The translations under genes were made by a program, and so were the position numbers. A stretch of 64,000 nucleotides of DNA from Sinotaia quadrata (taxonomy: Eukaryota; Mollusca; Gastropoda; Architaenioglossa; Viviparidae), in contig CM054181.1 in the NCBI GenBank assembly GCA_028829895.1, positions 112,745,860 through 112,809,859 on the forward strand, read 5' to 3'. Shown in pieces: positions 1 to 12,327 of this stretch. Position 1 is the stretch's first letter. Each line of letters opens with the position of its first letter. The notes below the pieces were generated by a model that was not told where the DNA came from, made no database searches, and saw nothing but the letters and a program-made list of their open reading frames with translations.

Positions 1-127
1 GTAGATTGCCCCAAACCGGTACGGCGCCCTGACCTTGTGCTGTAGATTGCCCCCAAACCTGTACGGCGCCCCTGACCTTGTGCTGTAAACTGTTCCAAAC
101 CTGTACGGTGCCCTGGCCTTGTTCGAG
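1..127. repeat. 42-43 bp minisatellite (cut by window edge)
   Basis: Three copies of a GC-rich unit containing GTACGGCGCCCTGACCTTGT. The array starts outside the window. Confidence 0.85.
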
Positions 128-620
128 AGACTTTTTAAAAGCTGTAATGCGCCTCACTGGTTCTGTGCGTTAGATCTTCATCGGATTTGTTAGGTTACGT
201 TGTCTTTCCTTGCATGCATGAGTCGTCTTCCCTGCATGCGTGAGTGAGTGCATGATCTAGGAAATGAAGCACTAGGATCTGATATGTTACTTTTGCAAGA
301 TCACTGTCCGTGACATCATGAATGGTTGGATGTGAGAATTGAAATGATATCAGTGAATCAACCAATCATTTTCAAAAATAAAAAAACGCAAGATGGTGTG
401 TTTTACAGACGTAATGAATCTGTATTATATAATTGTTTAACAATTATTTTTTTAAGTTTTCCTGACAACTATCACCAAAAGAAATAATAAACTGGTTCCA
501 CGTACATTAATCATTATTTATTATTTTTTCTCCATAGATGTAATTTCAACATTTTAAAGTAATCATTTTGAAAACAAATGATTGATACTAATTTGTGTGC
601 TGAGAATTGCCAAAATTGGT
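128..620. other. Non-coding AT-rich tract
   Basis: No exon-like or repeat structure recognised. Short GTGAGTG-type repeats occur near 240. Confidence 0.5.
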
Positions 621-624
621 AAAT

Positions 625-1240
625 GAGCTTCGGGTTGTTTTAATCAACCTAATTTTAATGTTTCACTTGTTCTTGTTTTAATCAATCTAAATTCATTATC
701 TCACTCGGTGTTGATTGTTTTCATTAAACTAAATTCAATGTTTCACTCGGCGCTGATTGTTTGATCAACCTAAATTCTATCTTTCTTTCGGCTCTGATTG
801 TTTTGATCAACGTAAGTTCAATGTTTCACTTGGCGCTGATTGTTTTCATCAACCTAAATTCGATCTTTCATTTGTCGCTGATTGTTTTCATCAACCTAAA
901 TTTGATCTTTCTTTCGGCGCTGATTGTTTTCATCAACCTAAATTTGATCTTTCTTTAGGCGCTGATTGTTTTTATCAACCTAAATTCGATCTTTCATTTG
1001 TCGCTGATTGTTTTCATCAACCTAAATTTGATCTTTCTTTCGGCGCTGATTGTTTTGGTCAAAGTAAATTCAATGTTTCAATTGGCGCTGATTGTTTTCA
1101 TCAACCTAAATTTGATCTTTCTTTCGGCGCTGATTGTTTTCATCAACCTAAATTCGATCTTTCATTTGTCGCTGATTGTTTTCATCAATTCTAAAGTTGA
1201 TCTTTCTTTCGGCGCTGATTGTTTTGATCCATGAAACCGA
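625..1240. repeat. 42-bp minisatellite, about 14 copies
   Basis: The unit contains GCTGATTGTTTTCATCAACC then TAAATTYGATCTTTC. Because 42 is a multiple of 3 and the unit lacks stops, two + frames stay open for 65-145 codons and give a 14-residue periodic peptide. I treat this as a repeat, not a gene. Confidence 0.9.
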
Positions 1241-2084
1241 AATGTGACACCTCGTGTTCATGCTGCAATCAACCTAACTTAAAGGTTGTACTCGAACCTT
1301 TCCAGGAGATTGCGAGAGAAAAGAAGAATGATTCACACTAATTAACCAGCGCAGAGACCTATTGAGTCATGATGTGCGAATCACATTAATTTTAACAAGC
1401 GTACTCAAAATGTTTTAATGAAACCTTTAAGAGGGGGAAGTTAGTGCTGTCTTGTGTGCGCGCTTGTGCATGCGTGCGTGTACTAGTCGAACAATTTCTC
1501 CACAATCAGTCTCTAGTTCCATGAAAATAGTCTTTCTTTTCAGTTTTCTAAAATTCTCCGTACAAGAGAAGAGAAATGGAAAAAGAATTATTAATCAATT
1601 ATGCGTTATTTTTCTGTTTTCAAATTTGATCATAAGGTCTGGTAGGATAAAATTTACAGATGGGTGGAAGTAAGGGAAATAGTTAAAAACGTGAGAGATA
1701 ATCTAAATGAAGAAAATAAATAAAAATAAGCAATTAAAAGCAAATAAATATAATAAAACATCTGCAAATGCTAAAAGCCCTGTCAAAAGCCTACCATTCT
1801 TTTTTTTAAAAATTATTTATTTGCTGCCTTGTCAACGCCCAACATTTGGTCGCAAGCAGCAAATTAAAACATGAGACCTCACAGTTCGAAAGTATGCCCT
1901 ATTATAAAGACATCGTGAGTCAACACCTCAACTTCTGATAATGAGGTTCACATTATATCTTAGTTCTGACTATTTTGCATTCTGTCTTCCATCTTGTTTC
2001 TCAGTTCTAACCGCTGTGCTCCGGTATTAAATGTCGTTTTCCAGTCTAAATGTTATGTTTTCTATCAATCCTGAATATTGTAAT
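1241..2084. other. Non-coding tract
   Basis: No recognisable gene. The end (from about 1920) holds degenerate relatives of the following 36-bp repeat. Confidence 0.5.
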
Positions 2085-2985
2085 ATATCTTTAACGTCTC
2101 TCTCAGTCCTAAACATTGCACTGTTTTAAACGTCTCTCTCAGCTCTAAACATTGTACTGTTTTAAACGGCTCTCTCAGCCCTAAACATTATACTATATCT
2201 TAAACTTCTCTCTCAGCCCTAAACATTGTACTGTTTTAAACGTCTCTCTCAGTCCTAAACATTGTGCTGTTTTAAACGTCTCTCTCAGCCTAAACATTAT
2301 ACTATATCTTAAACATCTCTCTCAGTCCTAAACATTATACTATATCTTAAACTTCTCTCTCAGCCCTAAACATTGTACTGTTTTAAACGTCTCTCTCAGT
2401 CCTAAACATTGTACTGTTTTAAACGTCTCTCTCAGCCCTAAACATTGTACTGTTTTAAACGTCTCTCTCAGTCCTAAACATTGTACTGTTTTAAACGTCC
2501 TCTCAATCCTAAACATTATACTATATCTTAAACTTCTCTCTCAGCCCTAAACATTGTATTGTTTTAAACGTCTCTCTCAGTCCTAAACATTGTACTGTTT
2601 TAAACGTCCTCTCAATCCTAAACATTATACTATATCTTAAACTTCTCTCTCAGCCCTAAACATTGTACTGTTTTAAACGTCTCTCTCAGTCCTAAACATT
2701 GTACTGTTTTAAACGTCTCTCTCAGCCCTAAACATTATACTATATCTTAAACATCTCTCTCAGTCCTAAATATTATACTATATCTTAAACTTCTCTCTCA
2801 GCCCTAAACATTATACTGTTTTAAACGTCTCTCTCAGTCCTAAACATTGTACTGTTTTAAACGTCTCTCAGCCCTAAACATTATACTTTATCTTAAACTT
2901 CTCTCTCAGCCCTAAACATTGTACTGTTTTAAACGTTTCTCTCAGTCCTAAACATTGTATTGTCATTGACGTCATCACTCCATTT
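2085..2985. repeat. 36-37 bp minisatellite with two unit types
   Basis: About 24 units built on CTCTCTCAGYCCTAAACATT. One type continues GTACTGTTTTAAACGT; the other continues ATACTATATCTTAAACTT and recurs every two to five units. Similarity fades gradually to about 3480. Confidence 0.92.
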
Positions 2986-3480
2986 TAAACAGTATGTTGC
3001 CATACGCGTCATATTGTCATAAGCGTCATATTACATTGGTAAATTTTGTGTTCTGTCATCATCTGTAAGTCCTAAACATTGTATGTAGCCTGAAACATAA
3101 TCTGTCGATCATAAACACTGTGCTGTATGTTAAGCATAAAATCTTATTCCTGCACATTGTGTTTTCTGTCTTAAACTTACATCTTAGTCATAAACATTGC
3201 GATCTGTCTTAAACATAGTATATTAGTCCTTCATGTTGTGTTCCGTTTTAAACAATACATCTTAATGCTAAACATGCTGAGTATTTTTTCAACATTATAT
3301 CTCATTCTTAAACAATGTTTTCTATTTAAAAAATGTTCGTACTAGGCCATAATCATTAAGTTGTCTTAAACGTCAATTCTCAATCCTAAACACTGTTCTG
3401 TTTTAAATTTCATCTCTGTCCTAAAAACTGTTCTGTTTCAAACGTAATCTCAGTCTTAAACATTGTGTTCTTAAAAGTCT
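2986..3480. repeat. Degenerate continuation of the 36-bp array
   Basis: Spaced CCTAAACATTGT-like and TTTTAAAC-like motifs with irregular period suggest an old, unhomogenised array flank. Confidence 0.6.
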
Positions 3481-3564
3481 CACAAAACTTCCCTTAACAC
3501 ATAACTTTTCATGCCCCCCAACCCCCTTAAATATATCTTATTCCCAAACAATCACATTTATAAA

Positions 3565-3725
3565 CCATGAACAGCGAATCCTTTCCAAAACACAATGCCT
3601 GTTTTCAACACTGAACAGCGAATCCTTTCCAAAACACAATGCCTGTTTTCAACACTGAACAGTGAATCCTTTCCAAAACACAATGAATGTTTTCAAAGGT
3701 GAACAGTGAATCTTTTCCAAAATAC
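3565..3725. repeat. 44-bp tandem repeat, 3-4 copies
   Basis: The unit is centred on GAACAGCGAATCCTTTCCAA. Copies become more divergent to the right. Confidence 0.85.
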
Positions 3726-3834
3726 ATTGCCCATTTTCATTGTCCATTAAGAAATGAATCCTTTCCATTATTTTGTATCACTTTCAATCCTTACATCTTG
3801 TCAGAAACTCAGCGTCATTTTTCAGTCCTTGGTG

Positions 3835-3985
3835 TATACGCTGTCCAATCTTCAGCGTTAAATGTAAACCCTTTGTATGTATCCTGTCCAATCTTCAGCG
3901 TTAAATGTAAACCCTTTGTATGTATCCTGTCCAATCGTCAGCGTTAAATTTCAGCCTCTGTATGTATCCTGTGCAAACTTCAGTG
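3835..3985. repeat. 43-bp tandem repeat, 3-4 copies
   Basis: The unit contains TGTATGTATCCTGTCCAATC followed by TTCAGCGTTAAATGT. It produces spurious short + ORFs. Confidence 0.85.
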
Positions 3986-5240
3986 TTAATTTTCTAGGCA
4001 GCCTTTCCAATCTCAGCATGTTTTTTACAGCCCAAAACATACATCATTACTATATTTCACCGACCTTTAATATTCTGAACAGTGTATCCTTTCGAAACAT
4101 CGGCGTCTTCTTTCCAGAAGTGCATCCTCGCCATAATTCAAAAAAGTGTCTGTTTTTAACCTTAAACTAAATATTCTTTCGAAACTTCATCCTTTTCCAC
4201 CTAAAGTATATATCTCGTCTATAACTCAAGTGTCATTTTTCAATCCTAAACACGTATATTGTTTTTTAAAAGTTTTTTTAAAGTTTAAATCAAGCGTCTG
4301 GTATTAATTCTAATCACTGTATCCTTTTACAACCGCAAGTTCGTGCTTGATCTTAATTTTTGTTTTTCATTTTAAACATCGCAAAAACTGAGATTTTTTT
4401 TTAAATAGTTGTTTATTTGTTTGATAATTTTGCTTTGCTTTTGTTATGTTTGTTTGGGATTTTGGTTTTGTTTTAATATGAGTCTGATTATGAAGATTTT
4501 CTAAAGTGATGTTTGTTGTTCTACTTAGGGAAACAATCAAAACTGCCTACAACATTCCACAATTACGTCAGGTAAAGTCTGCCCAGTTTACAATAATTAT
4601 TACAGGTAGATCGTAAGTATAGTTTTTTGTTGTAAGAAAATTGTTGTAAGAAAAACACTCGTACGCTGATCGACGAGACTGGCGTCACATTACCGTATGT
4701 TGTTGAAGAGAGGAAAAAAAAACGTATTCATCTCTGAAGAAGGAAAAAAGCATCCAAATATTTCTTTATATTGTTTCCATGCATCTTCTTTGTGAAAGAA
4801 ATGGAAAACTTCATATATGCACAGGACCCTTGTATGTATCATTTTATTTTTTTTTTTGATTTTTTTTTTTTGGGGGGGAGGAGGTATTGTTTAATGCACT
4901 GTAATTTGTTTCAAAGCAGAAATGCCTTGACTGATAGCTACATACTATGGCTTAGATTTTAAACAGTTTTTAAAATGTTGTTTTAATTCTTCTCTTTACT
5001 CCAGAAACATTCCTATTTTTTTTTTATTAGTTTTTAAAGTTCACACGACTGATCACAAAATGTATCAGTCATTTGTGAAATTTCACCCATCTGTTAATTA
5101 AGACGTTAAACCTGTAAAGTTTATACTCGTCATCAAAGAATTCCTTACATTTTTATATACATTTATGCAAAACATTATCAAACAATTAGAAAGTGCCTAG
5201 AATGATATCTAGAAAATCACTTTTTTAAAAAGCAAAATAG
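3986..5240. other. Non-coding tract
   Basis: AT-rich with T-runs. No exon or known element recognised. Confidence 0.5.
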
Positions 5241-5549
5241 AAAATGCACTGACTGACATACTCGAGAAAATCACATTTTCGCGCCTTCTTCCTCTTCCAA
5301 TTTGGGAAAACACTCTGACAGTCGACTCTAAGACGTAGAAGAACGGTGGTAGGTTTTTTGTTTGGTTTTTTTTTTGGGGGGGGAGGGGAGTTCCCCCTCT
5401 TTTTTTTCCCCCACACTCTCTCTTTTTCCTACTGCCGTTACCAACTCACTGGCACCATCATCAATAGCCAGACTGCAAGTGACGACCGACAGGTCCGGCT
5501 TTTGCGTGTGCCTCTCTTATGCACGAGCGTTTTATCGCACGCGCGCTGT

Positions 5550-5790
5550 TATAGGCCGCTGAACTAGACAGTTTTCAGTAACCGCGAGCATCGATCAACA
5601 ACGCCCTCGCTCCGCAAGAGGAACTTCGCACCCACAAATCAGACGGCTTCAGAATAAGCGGTTGTAGTAGGGAATTTACGTTTTCCGTTTCCTAAGCAAC
5701 TCTGTCGTCATGTTTGTTCTCATGTCGCTACTTCGGCAGCTCTGTGTACAGCGCGGCGAGAGGTAATCGGTGAAAGGGAGTTTACTCTAG
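5550..5790 (+). promoter_or_regulatory. Possible promoter or 5' leader region
   Basis: GC and CpG content rises sharply against the AT-rich surroundings (CGCTCCGCAAGAG, GCGCGGCGAGAGGTAATC). GAGAG before GTAATC at about 5762 could be a splice donor. It could be the first exon of a + strand transcript, perhaps MBTPS1, but 14 kb away; this is only inference. Confidence 0.25.
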
Positions 5791-6093
5791 ATGTATATGC
5801 TGTAAATTAGATTTACCTCCCTCCTATGATTGTGTAGAGAACTAATAGAAAGTGAACTTTGGTCACCATCTGGGACGAAACATTGATATCATCCTTTAAA
5901 TCTATTTTTTATTGTTATTCTTTATTTTAACTGTTAATTATTAAACATTTTGGACGCGTGTTTGTTAATGTAGTATTGTCAACTGTGAGTGTAGACTGTA
6001 AAGTCTCTTTTCGCTTTAGAGCATTATAATTAACTCAATTGCAATGTCTCTTTTCGCGTGAGTGTTGCATTGTTAAGTACAATGTGTCTTTTC

Positions 6094-6236
6094 GCATTAT
6101 TGTTAATACAATGTGAATTTTTAACTATAGTATAGCGTCTTGTTGCAAGCATAATGTCATTGTCGCATTATTGTTAATACAATGTGAATTTTTAACTATA
6201 GTATAGCGTCTTGTCGCAAGCATAATGTCATTGTCT
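6094..6236. repeat. 71-bp tandem duplication
   Basis: Two almost identical copies beginning CATTATTGTTAATACAATGT, differing at very few bases. Confidence 0.9.
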
Positions 6237-6263
6237 CATAATTATATGTTCTTTTTATGTCAG

Positions 6264-6301
6264 ATTTTTGATTGGTTGATTGGTTGATTGGTTGATTGGT
6301 T
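6264..6301. repeat. (GATTGGTT)n microsatellite
   Basis: Four to five copies of GATTGGTT. Confidence 0.9.
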
Positions 6302-6564
6302 TTCTAAAAAAGGGGGGTGGGCAGGGGCGCCGGTCACAAATGATCACAAATATCACCTGACCCGTTCACCCCACATACACACACACACACACTCTCCATT
6401 TAACAACAATATGAAATAAGCGCTTGAGCATTTTGAAAATAAAATATGTGTAGTTAAATCTTTAACGTAGATGCATGCCTTTATAATAAATTATTTAAGA
6501 AAAGAAATCGCCTTTTGTTTAATTTACTCTTTTTAAAAAATATCAAGATCAGGGGAACAATACA

Positions 6565-6595
6565 TGTGCGCACGCGCGCGCGTGTGTGCGTGCGC

Positions 6596-6670
<75 letters not shown>
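6565..6670. repeat. (GT)n microsatellite
   Basis: It begins as an alternating CG/TG purine-pyrimidine tract, then about 35 uninterrupted GT units. Confidence 0.97.
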
Positions 6671-6673
<3 letters not shown>

Positions 6674-6712
6674 CAATTCTATGCGCTGATATAGGTCCAA
6701 TTCGATTAGATA

Positions 6713-6862
6713 TATTGACTCAAGTCACAAAACGTATTAATTACAATTATGTCATTTAATAAGTTTCTTGAAAATTGCCAGAAGGCTTGGAGACCTAAGC
6801 TAATTCCTACTGGAGAACGAGAGTGAGAGACGCATTGACTCAATTCAAAAACGTAATAATTA
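6713..6862. repeat. Imperfect duplication of about 120 bp
   Basis: ATTGACTCAAGTCACAAAAC at 6713 recurs as ATTGACTCAATTCAAAAACG at 6832. ACTGGAGAACGAGAGTGA at 6809 recurs near 7701 inside the next element. Confidence 0.6.
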
Positions 6863-7234
6863 CAGAGTGAAAAGGTTAATTTTTGTTTTGTAATAAAATT
6901 AAATTACATGTATATTAAAATCATTCTTCCTCAGAATTATTAATCAATCATCCTCGACGGGGTCTTCGTCTTTGCAGGCTGGAGTGACTAAGTCTAGCCC
7001 TGGATATGTAATCTCTGTAATTACTTCCCCTTGTGTTACTTGTCCGAAGTAAAGGCACTAGCTGATCTACTCCTGTCAGTTATTAAGTCCTTCTACTTCC
7101 GCCTCCCACATAACTCCAATTCCAGCACAAGGGGGACTACTCCTTAAAATGTGCGTGACCGTCTTCGATACTATTACGTCATTTGGCTGTCCCCACCCCC
7201 ACCTTTTTTTTTTTTCCTGCACATCACGTCTCTA

Positions 7235-8551
7235 ATGAAATTAACGAGAGTGGAAAGGTGAAAATTCAATAAATTTATTAAATAACAATTAATAAATGAA
7301 TTCAGATTTACAATATTCACAAGGCAATAAATTTACATTCAGATCACAGATCTCATGAACAAAATAACAGAAATAGGCTAATCTACAATCTATTAGGAAA
7401 CAGTCGTTCAATGATTAAGTCACTACAAAGAATATAAGAAAAAAATCAGAAATTACAAATAATCACAGAACAAATTACAGACACCTAACGAGCATTTATA
7501 CAATTCATCTGGTTTCATGCAAGTGTGGTGATTCTGTCTCTGATGTCAAGGAGACTGGCTGGAAGGATTTTGGAATTCTGGTGCCAGTCCATGGAACCAT
7601 TTATGAATGACACATGAATTGTCCAAGGAATCTCACAATTAAGGTTCACAAAAACAAGTTCATGAAAACACTCACAGGTTACAGTTTGTTCATTGTTCAC
7701 ACTGGAGAACGAGAGTGATAGGCGGTCCTGACTATTTTCATACTCTCTACCGCAACAGCTCACAGAGTCACTCGGGTCTAGGCAACCCTGCTTATCGCCC
7801 TTTCTGTGACAGTCACTAGAACCTCTCAACAGAGTTCCACACTGCTCAGCACGCTATGACAAGTGCCATGTCTGATATGCATGAATCTCAGGAACCGATG
7901 TCTATCTCATCACAGGTCGACACCCTCCTGGTTCCTTTGATGCCCCTGACTATAAGCGACAACTGCTTACATCACTTGTATCATCTGCACATGGTTTCAG
8001 GTACCCCTCCATCAGAATGCTGAAGTCCTAGCATTTCTGAAGAGAATAATCTGCCAACTGGCTGCTTTCCATTGGGCTTATAGGCAACAACAGTGGTCGT
8101 AATGGTGGCAGGAGTAGAGTTCACTGGCGGTAGTAGAAACTGGAATACTGGACTCTAGATGCTGAATTCTGAAACTCTCCGCTTCTTTAACTGTGAGAAA
8201 TCAGCCAACATTGGGACTTTTTCAGAGTGCCTGGCCTAAGTGAAAACAGTCTATTTATACAGATTGTAAGTTTTGTCTGGCCTCGGGTTTAATTATATTA
8301 GTTCTTTTACAGTCTTTCCCCCTTTGTCTGTGTCATCTCGGTTGAGTTATCATTCCCTTAAGAATACTTAAGATCAACGTCTTCTAAGGTAGTTAACTTC
8401 TTTGAAAGTTACTCGGCACGTGAGTTCTCCCCCCTCTCGTCTTCATAGCACGTGCGGTTACGTAGCTGAGTTTCTACGGCAAGCCGTAGTGCGCAATACT
8501 TGTTGGACCGTGTCAAATGCAGCTACACATGGCTAGCATGCGGTTCTGACA
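7235..8551 (-). mobile_element. LTR-like dispersed element, minus orientation
   Basis: Read on the minus strand it begins TGTCAGAACCGCATG at 8551. It has a TATA box, TATAAATAG, at about 8260 and AATAAA-type signals near 7262. No convincing target duplication or left terminus was found, and there is no coding frame of note (104 codons at most). It resembles a solo LTR or non-autonomous element. Confidence 0.4.
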
Positions 8552-9860
8552 AAAATCACTCTGGTCCCTTTCGGAATTTTAATCTAATTATATGACTATT
8601 TCCTATGCAGTTTGACCTTCTTAAAACTAGGCCAACAATGATTTTATGAATTATAATAAATATAATTATAATAAAAATTAATTATAGCGTGTCTAAATTG
8701 CATTTTTGATGTTACATACAGTTATATCATTTAATAAGTTTCTTTCCTTTTTATAATAATCTCTTTTGTAAATTACAGTTAAACATTTATGCAGGAAAAA
8801 AGGACAGCACTGGAAATTCACTTAACCGTCACCAAAAAAATAGGCAACTGTTTAATTCAAAGAAAACTATTCATGGCAGACATGCCAGTTCAGATGTGCA
8901 TAAAATAAATTTCAAAGTTACATATTTATCAGATTATTCACGAAATCTTATAAAGACGTCCAAGACCATATTCAACAAAATGCTTTAAATTCAATATCTT
9001 CACCGTTTCATAGAGCTGTTTAGTGATAAGACCATTGGTGAAATTGCTTCATTTCTCAGACACCCAATCTGAAGCACTGCAAAGACTTTTCGTTTTTACT
9101 CACCAAACAAAAATAAGTTTTAAAGGAAATTGTTTACTGTCTGGTGCTTCCAGACGATTACAAAGGGCAGGGTGGGGGGGCTTTCAAGTTAAACTGATCA
9201 TTTTATTTGAAGTTAAGAAGATTTTTTTCGGGTCAAACATAACTATTCTATGACTAATATAGAATCTAAAAAAAATCAATCAGCCGATGGTTCGATGGTA
9301 TTTATTTGTAAACCAAGACACGCAGTCAACCGGAAGTTGTTATAGTAATTGCTCAAATATTCAGCCAATCAAACCCCACGTCGCAGAAATGTCATTTTTC
9401 TTTCTCCGCAGAACAAAGAACTCTGTACGGAAGCTAATAAATAAGTTGATATTTATCAGTTCGCACACAAACAAGAACACACAGACACACACAGACACAA
9501 ATTAGCACACATAAACACACATACACAAACAACACACATCGACTTATCCGATCGCCTGGTGGGTCGCTTTCAAAAAAAGTATTTGCAAAGGGTGATAACA
9601 ACGTCAGAACTGAGACACCTATTGTGGCTAAAAAAGGACGCCCTATCGGGGGTTGGGGAATAGGAGGGGGATGCATTTTTGCTGCTAGACCTGGTGCCGG
9701 TAAAAGAGTTATTGTCTTCGGAACTGTGGAAATACGATATCGTAAGGAAAGCTTATCAGATACGTCTGCGAGATCTAGAGTGCTCCCCAAAGACTCTTGT
9801 ATGGCTGCAATACTTACTGTGGGGAGAAAAGAAAAACTAGTTGCCTAAGAATCATTGTGG
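8552..9860. other. Non-coding tract
   Basis: No gene recognised. A GC-richer patch at 9560-9850 has short open frames on both strands (74 codons + and 118 codons -) without a recognisable domain. A CA-rich stretch lies at 9470-9535 and GGGT repeats at 9940-9962. Confidence 0.45.
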
Positions 9861-10140
9861 TCGAATTCATTCTTTAGTTCCTTCGACCGTTCTGCGGCGG
9901 CTTGTCAGACAGACTTGATAGGATGATCGGTATTGCAGGGGTGGGTGGGTGGGTGGGGTGGGAGAAACACTCTATCAGTATTCTACAAGTGAGCCCATTG
10001 TGGCTGGTGGGGTGGGGAATAATAAGGAGGGAAAGGATAAACTTGAGATAAAACACGCGAGAGAAAACTTTCAGAGGAAAACTGTCAGAGGAAAACTGTC
10101 AGACAAAGCATATCACTAGAATGTCTTGCGAGTTTAGCGC

Positions 10141-10770
10141 AGTATAAATTAATGAAGTATAAAGTAATGCAGTATAAATTAATGAAGTATAAAGTAATGC
10201 AGTATAAAGTAATGAAGTATAGAGTAATGCAGTATAAAGTAATGCAGTATAAAGTAATGCAGTATAGAGTAATGCAGTATAAAGTAATGAAGTATAGAGT
10301 AATGCAGTATAAAGTAATGAAGTATAGAGTAATGCAGTATAAATTAATGAAGTATAGAGTAATGCAGTATAGAGTAATGCAGTATAAAGTAATGAAGTAT
10401 AGAGTAATGAAGTATAAAGTAATGCAGTATAGAGTAATGCAGTATAAAGTAATGCAGTATAAAGTAATGCAGTATAAATTAATGAAGTATAGAGTAATGC
10501 AGTATAGTGTAATGCAGTATAGAGTAATGCAGTATAAATTAATGCAGTATAGAGTAATGCAGTATAAATTAATGCAGTATAGAGTAATGCAGTATAAATT
10601 AATGAAGTATAGAGTAATGCAGTATAGTGTAATGCAGTATAGAGTAATGCAGTATAAAGTAATGCAGTATAGAGTAATGCAGTATAAAGTAATGCAGTAT
10701 AGAGTAATGCAGTATAAAGTAATGCAGTATAGAGTAATGCAGTATAAAGTAATGCAGTATAGTGTAAGGC
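10141..10770. repeat. 15-bp minisatellite, 42 units, no indels
   Basis: The unit is AGTATARAGTAATGM. It stays in perfect 15-bp register over about 630 bp with substitutions at only a few positions. From about 10530 it becomes a 30-bp dimer alternating AAAGT or AAATT with GAGT. Frames of 211-230 codons on both strands (pentapeptide repeats) follow from the period and are not taken as genes. Confidence 0.97.
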
Positions 10771-11108
10771 AGTGCACTGTTGCATAGTGAAGTGTTGTGT
10801 ACTATTGTGTAATTCAATGTTGTGAAGCGTACTGATGTGTAATGAAATGCATAAAGAGTAGTACTGTAATGTGTGGTGGGGTGGTTTTTTTGGGGGGAAT
10901 GTAGCTTGTGTAGCAAAGTGAAGTATATGTGGTGTAATGTTGTGATGTGTGGTGTTACGTACTGTACATAGTGTATTGGATTATGGTAATGGAATATGTG
11001 TAGTGCCGTGTCGTGTAGAAAGTTTATGCAGTAGAGTGGAGTTTACTGTATGGAATTATAGTAATCATTTTTTCAATTAATAATATATTGCATTTTGCGC
11101 AGTGAAAA

Positions 11109-11608
11109 TTTAGTTGCCTAAGTTTGACACCTCTGGGCACGCTTCATTTGTTATGATTCTTATTTACTAATTAACAAACAAATAATTAATTACAGGTGAT
11201 CAAGAATCTTAATTTATAATTATTAATAATTCTCCCACAAGACTAACCTCTCTCGCTTGACGGATTATAAGAGTGACGTAAAACTTTTTACACAACAATA
11301 AGATAAACGTTTTACTCTCGCATAATGTTTCTGCAGGTGGAAACTTCTTACTAAAGGAGTAAAAAAAAACAAAAAAACCCGTCTTTTATATATATTTAAC
11401 GAGTCCCCTATCCTCTTATTTACTTCAACATAAGGTTATAATATTTAGTTAATAAATTTATTAAATCAACGATCAAATATACAACATACGAATATAGTCA
11501 AAGGAGTATTGACATTTACATCACTTCACAAAAATGTTTGATTAAACTTTAGACACCCATTCAGTCTGACATAGCATAGACATATGCAGTCAAATTAAAA
11601 TATGTACA
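11109..11608. mobile_element. Dispersed repeat, copy 1 (LTR-like)
   Basis: About 480 bp shared with 30960-31445 in the same orientation, starting at TGACACCTCT. Shared blocks include ATTCTCCCACAAGACT, GTATTGACATTTACATCACT and GATCAAATATACAACATA. The TGTGACA-type end suggests an LTR; the far end is not defined. Confidence 0.6.
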
Positions 11609-11979
11609 TAACCTTTTCAATGGTGGCAGCTGTCGCTGGCAGATGTTCACAATCACGTGGTTTGCAACAAGTCACTGTCTTTCTTATTAGAATTAGATGA
11701 TGGTCCAAAGTACCCCTTCTAGGCACATTACACAACTGTTCCAGAATCTTTGATGTTCTCACAAAGCACACTGTAGAGAATCGTCCAGAACTTCACATGC
11801 ACTATCAAAGCACATCATGCGAGATATTCTAAAATCTTCACATGCACTACTCAAGTACACAATGAGGAAATTGTTCAAAATAATCTTCGTGAATTCTCAA
11901 GACCATACTCAAGCCTCAATTTTCACTGTATTGGCGGTGCTCAAACGGAATTCACAGGAATCAATTTACAGCAACATAT
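11609..11979. other. Probable continuation of the dispersed repeat
   Basis: Unique-looking non-coding sequence with repeated TTCACATGCACTA motifs. It runs into the GATA array. Confidence 0.3.
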
Positions 11980-12197
<218 letters not shown>

Positions 12198-12270
12198 ACT
12201 TATCAATCTGTTTCTTAGTAGAAAATCCATATAAAAAGTTAGTACAGTCACGCACAAACACACCCAGAAT

Positions 12271-12277
12271 TATAACA

Positions 12278-12309
<32 letters not shown>

Positions 12310-12327
12310 TACACACACACACACACA
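12271..12327. repeat. (CA)n microsatellite
   Basis: ACACACAT-interrupted CA repeat 75 bp beyond the GATA array. Confidence 0.95.

Noticed and set aside
757..1194. 145-codon + frame with 14-residue periodic peptide
   Set aside because: It follows entirely from a 42-bp minisatellite whose period is a multiple of 3; a second frame is open too.
2085..2985. CRISPR-like look of regularly spaced repeats
   Set aside because: The units are contiguous tandem repeats without unique spacers, in a eukaryotic genome.
7515..7829. 104-codon minus frame
   Set aside because: Lies inside an LTR-like repeat; no similarity to gag, pol or other known proteins that I can recognise.
9434..9848. Overlapping + and - frames in a GC-richer patch
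   Set aside because: Neither shows a known domain or splice-consistent exon; left as an unexplained patch.
10085..10787. Long frames on both strands (211-230 codons)
   Set aside because: Product of the 15-bp tandem repeat; no unique sequence, no conserved domain, open in several frames at once.
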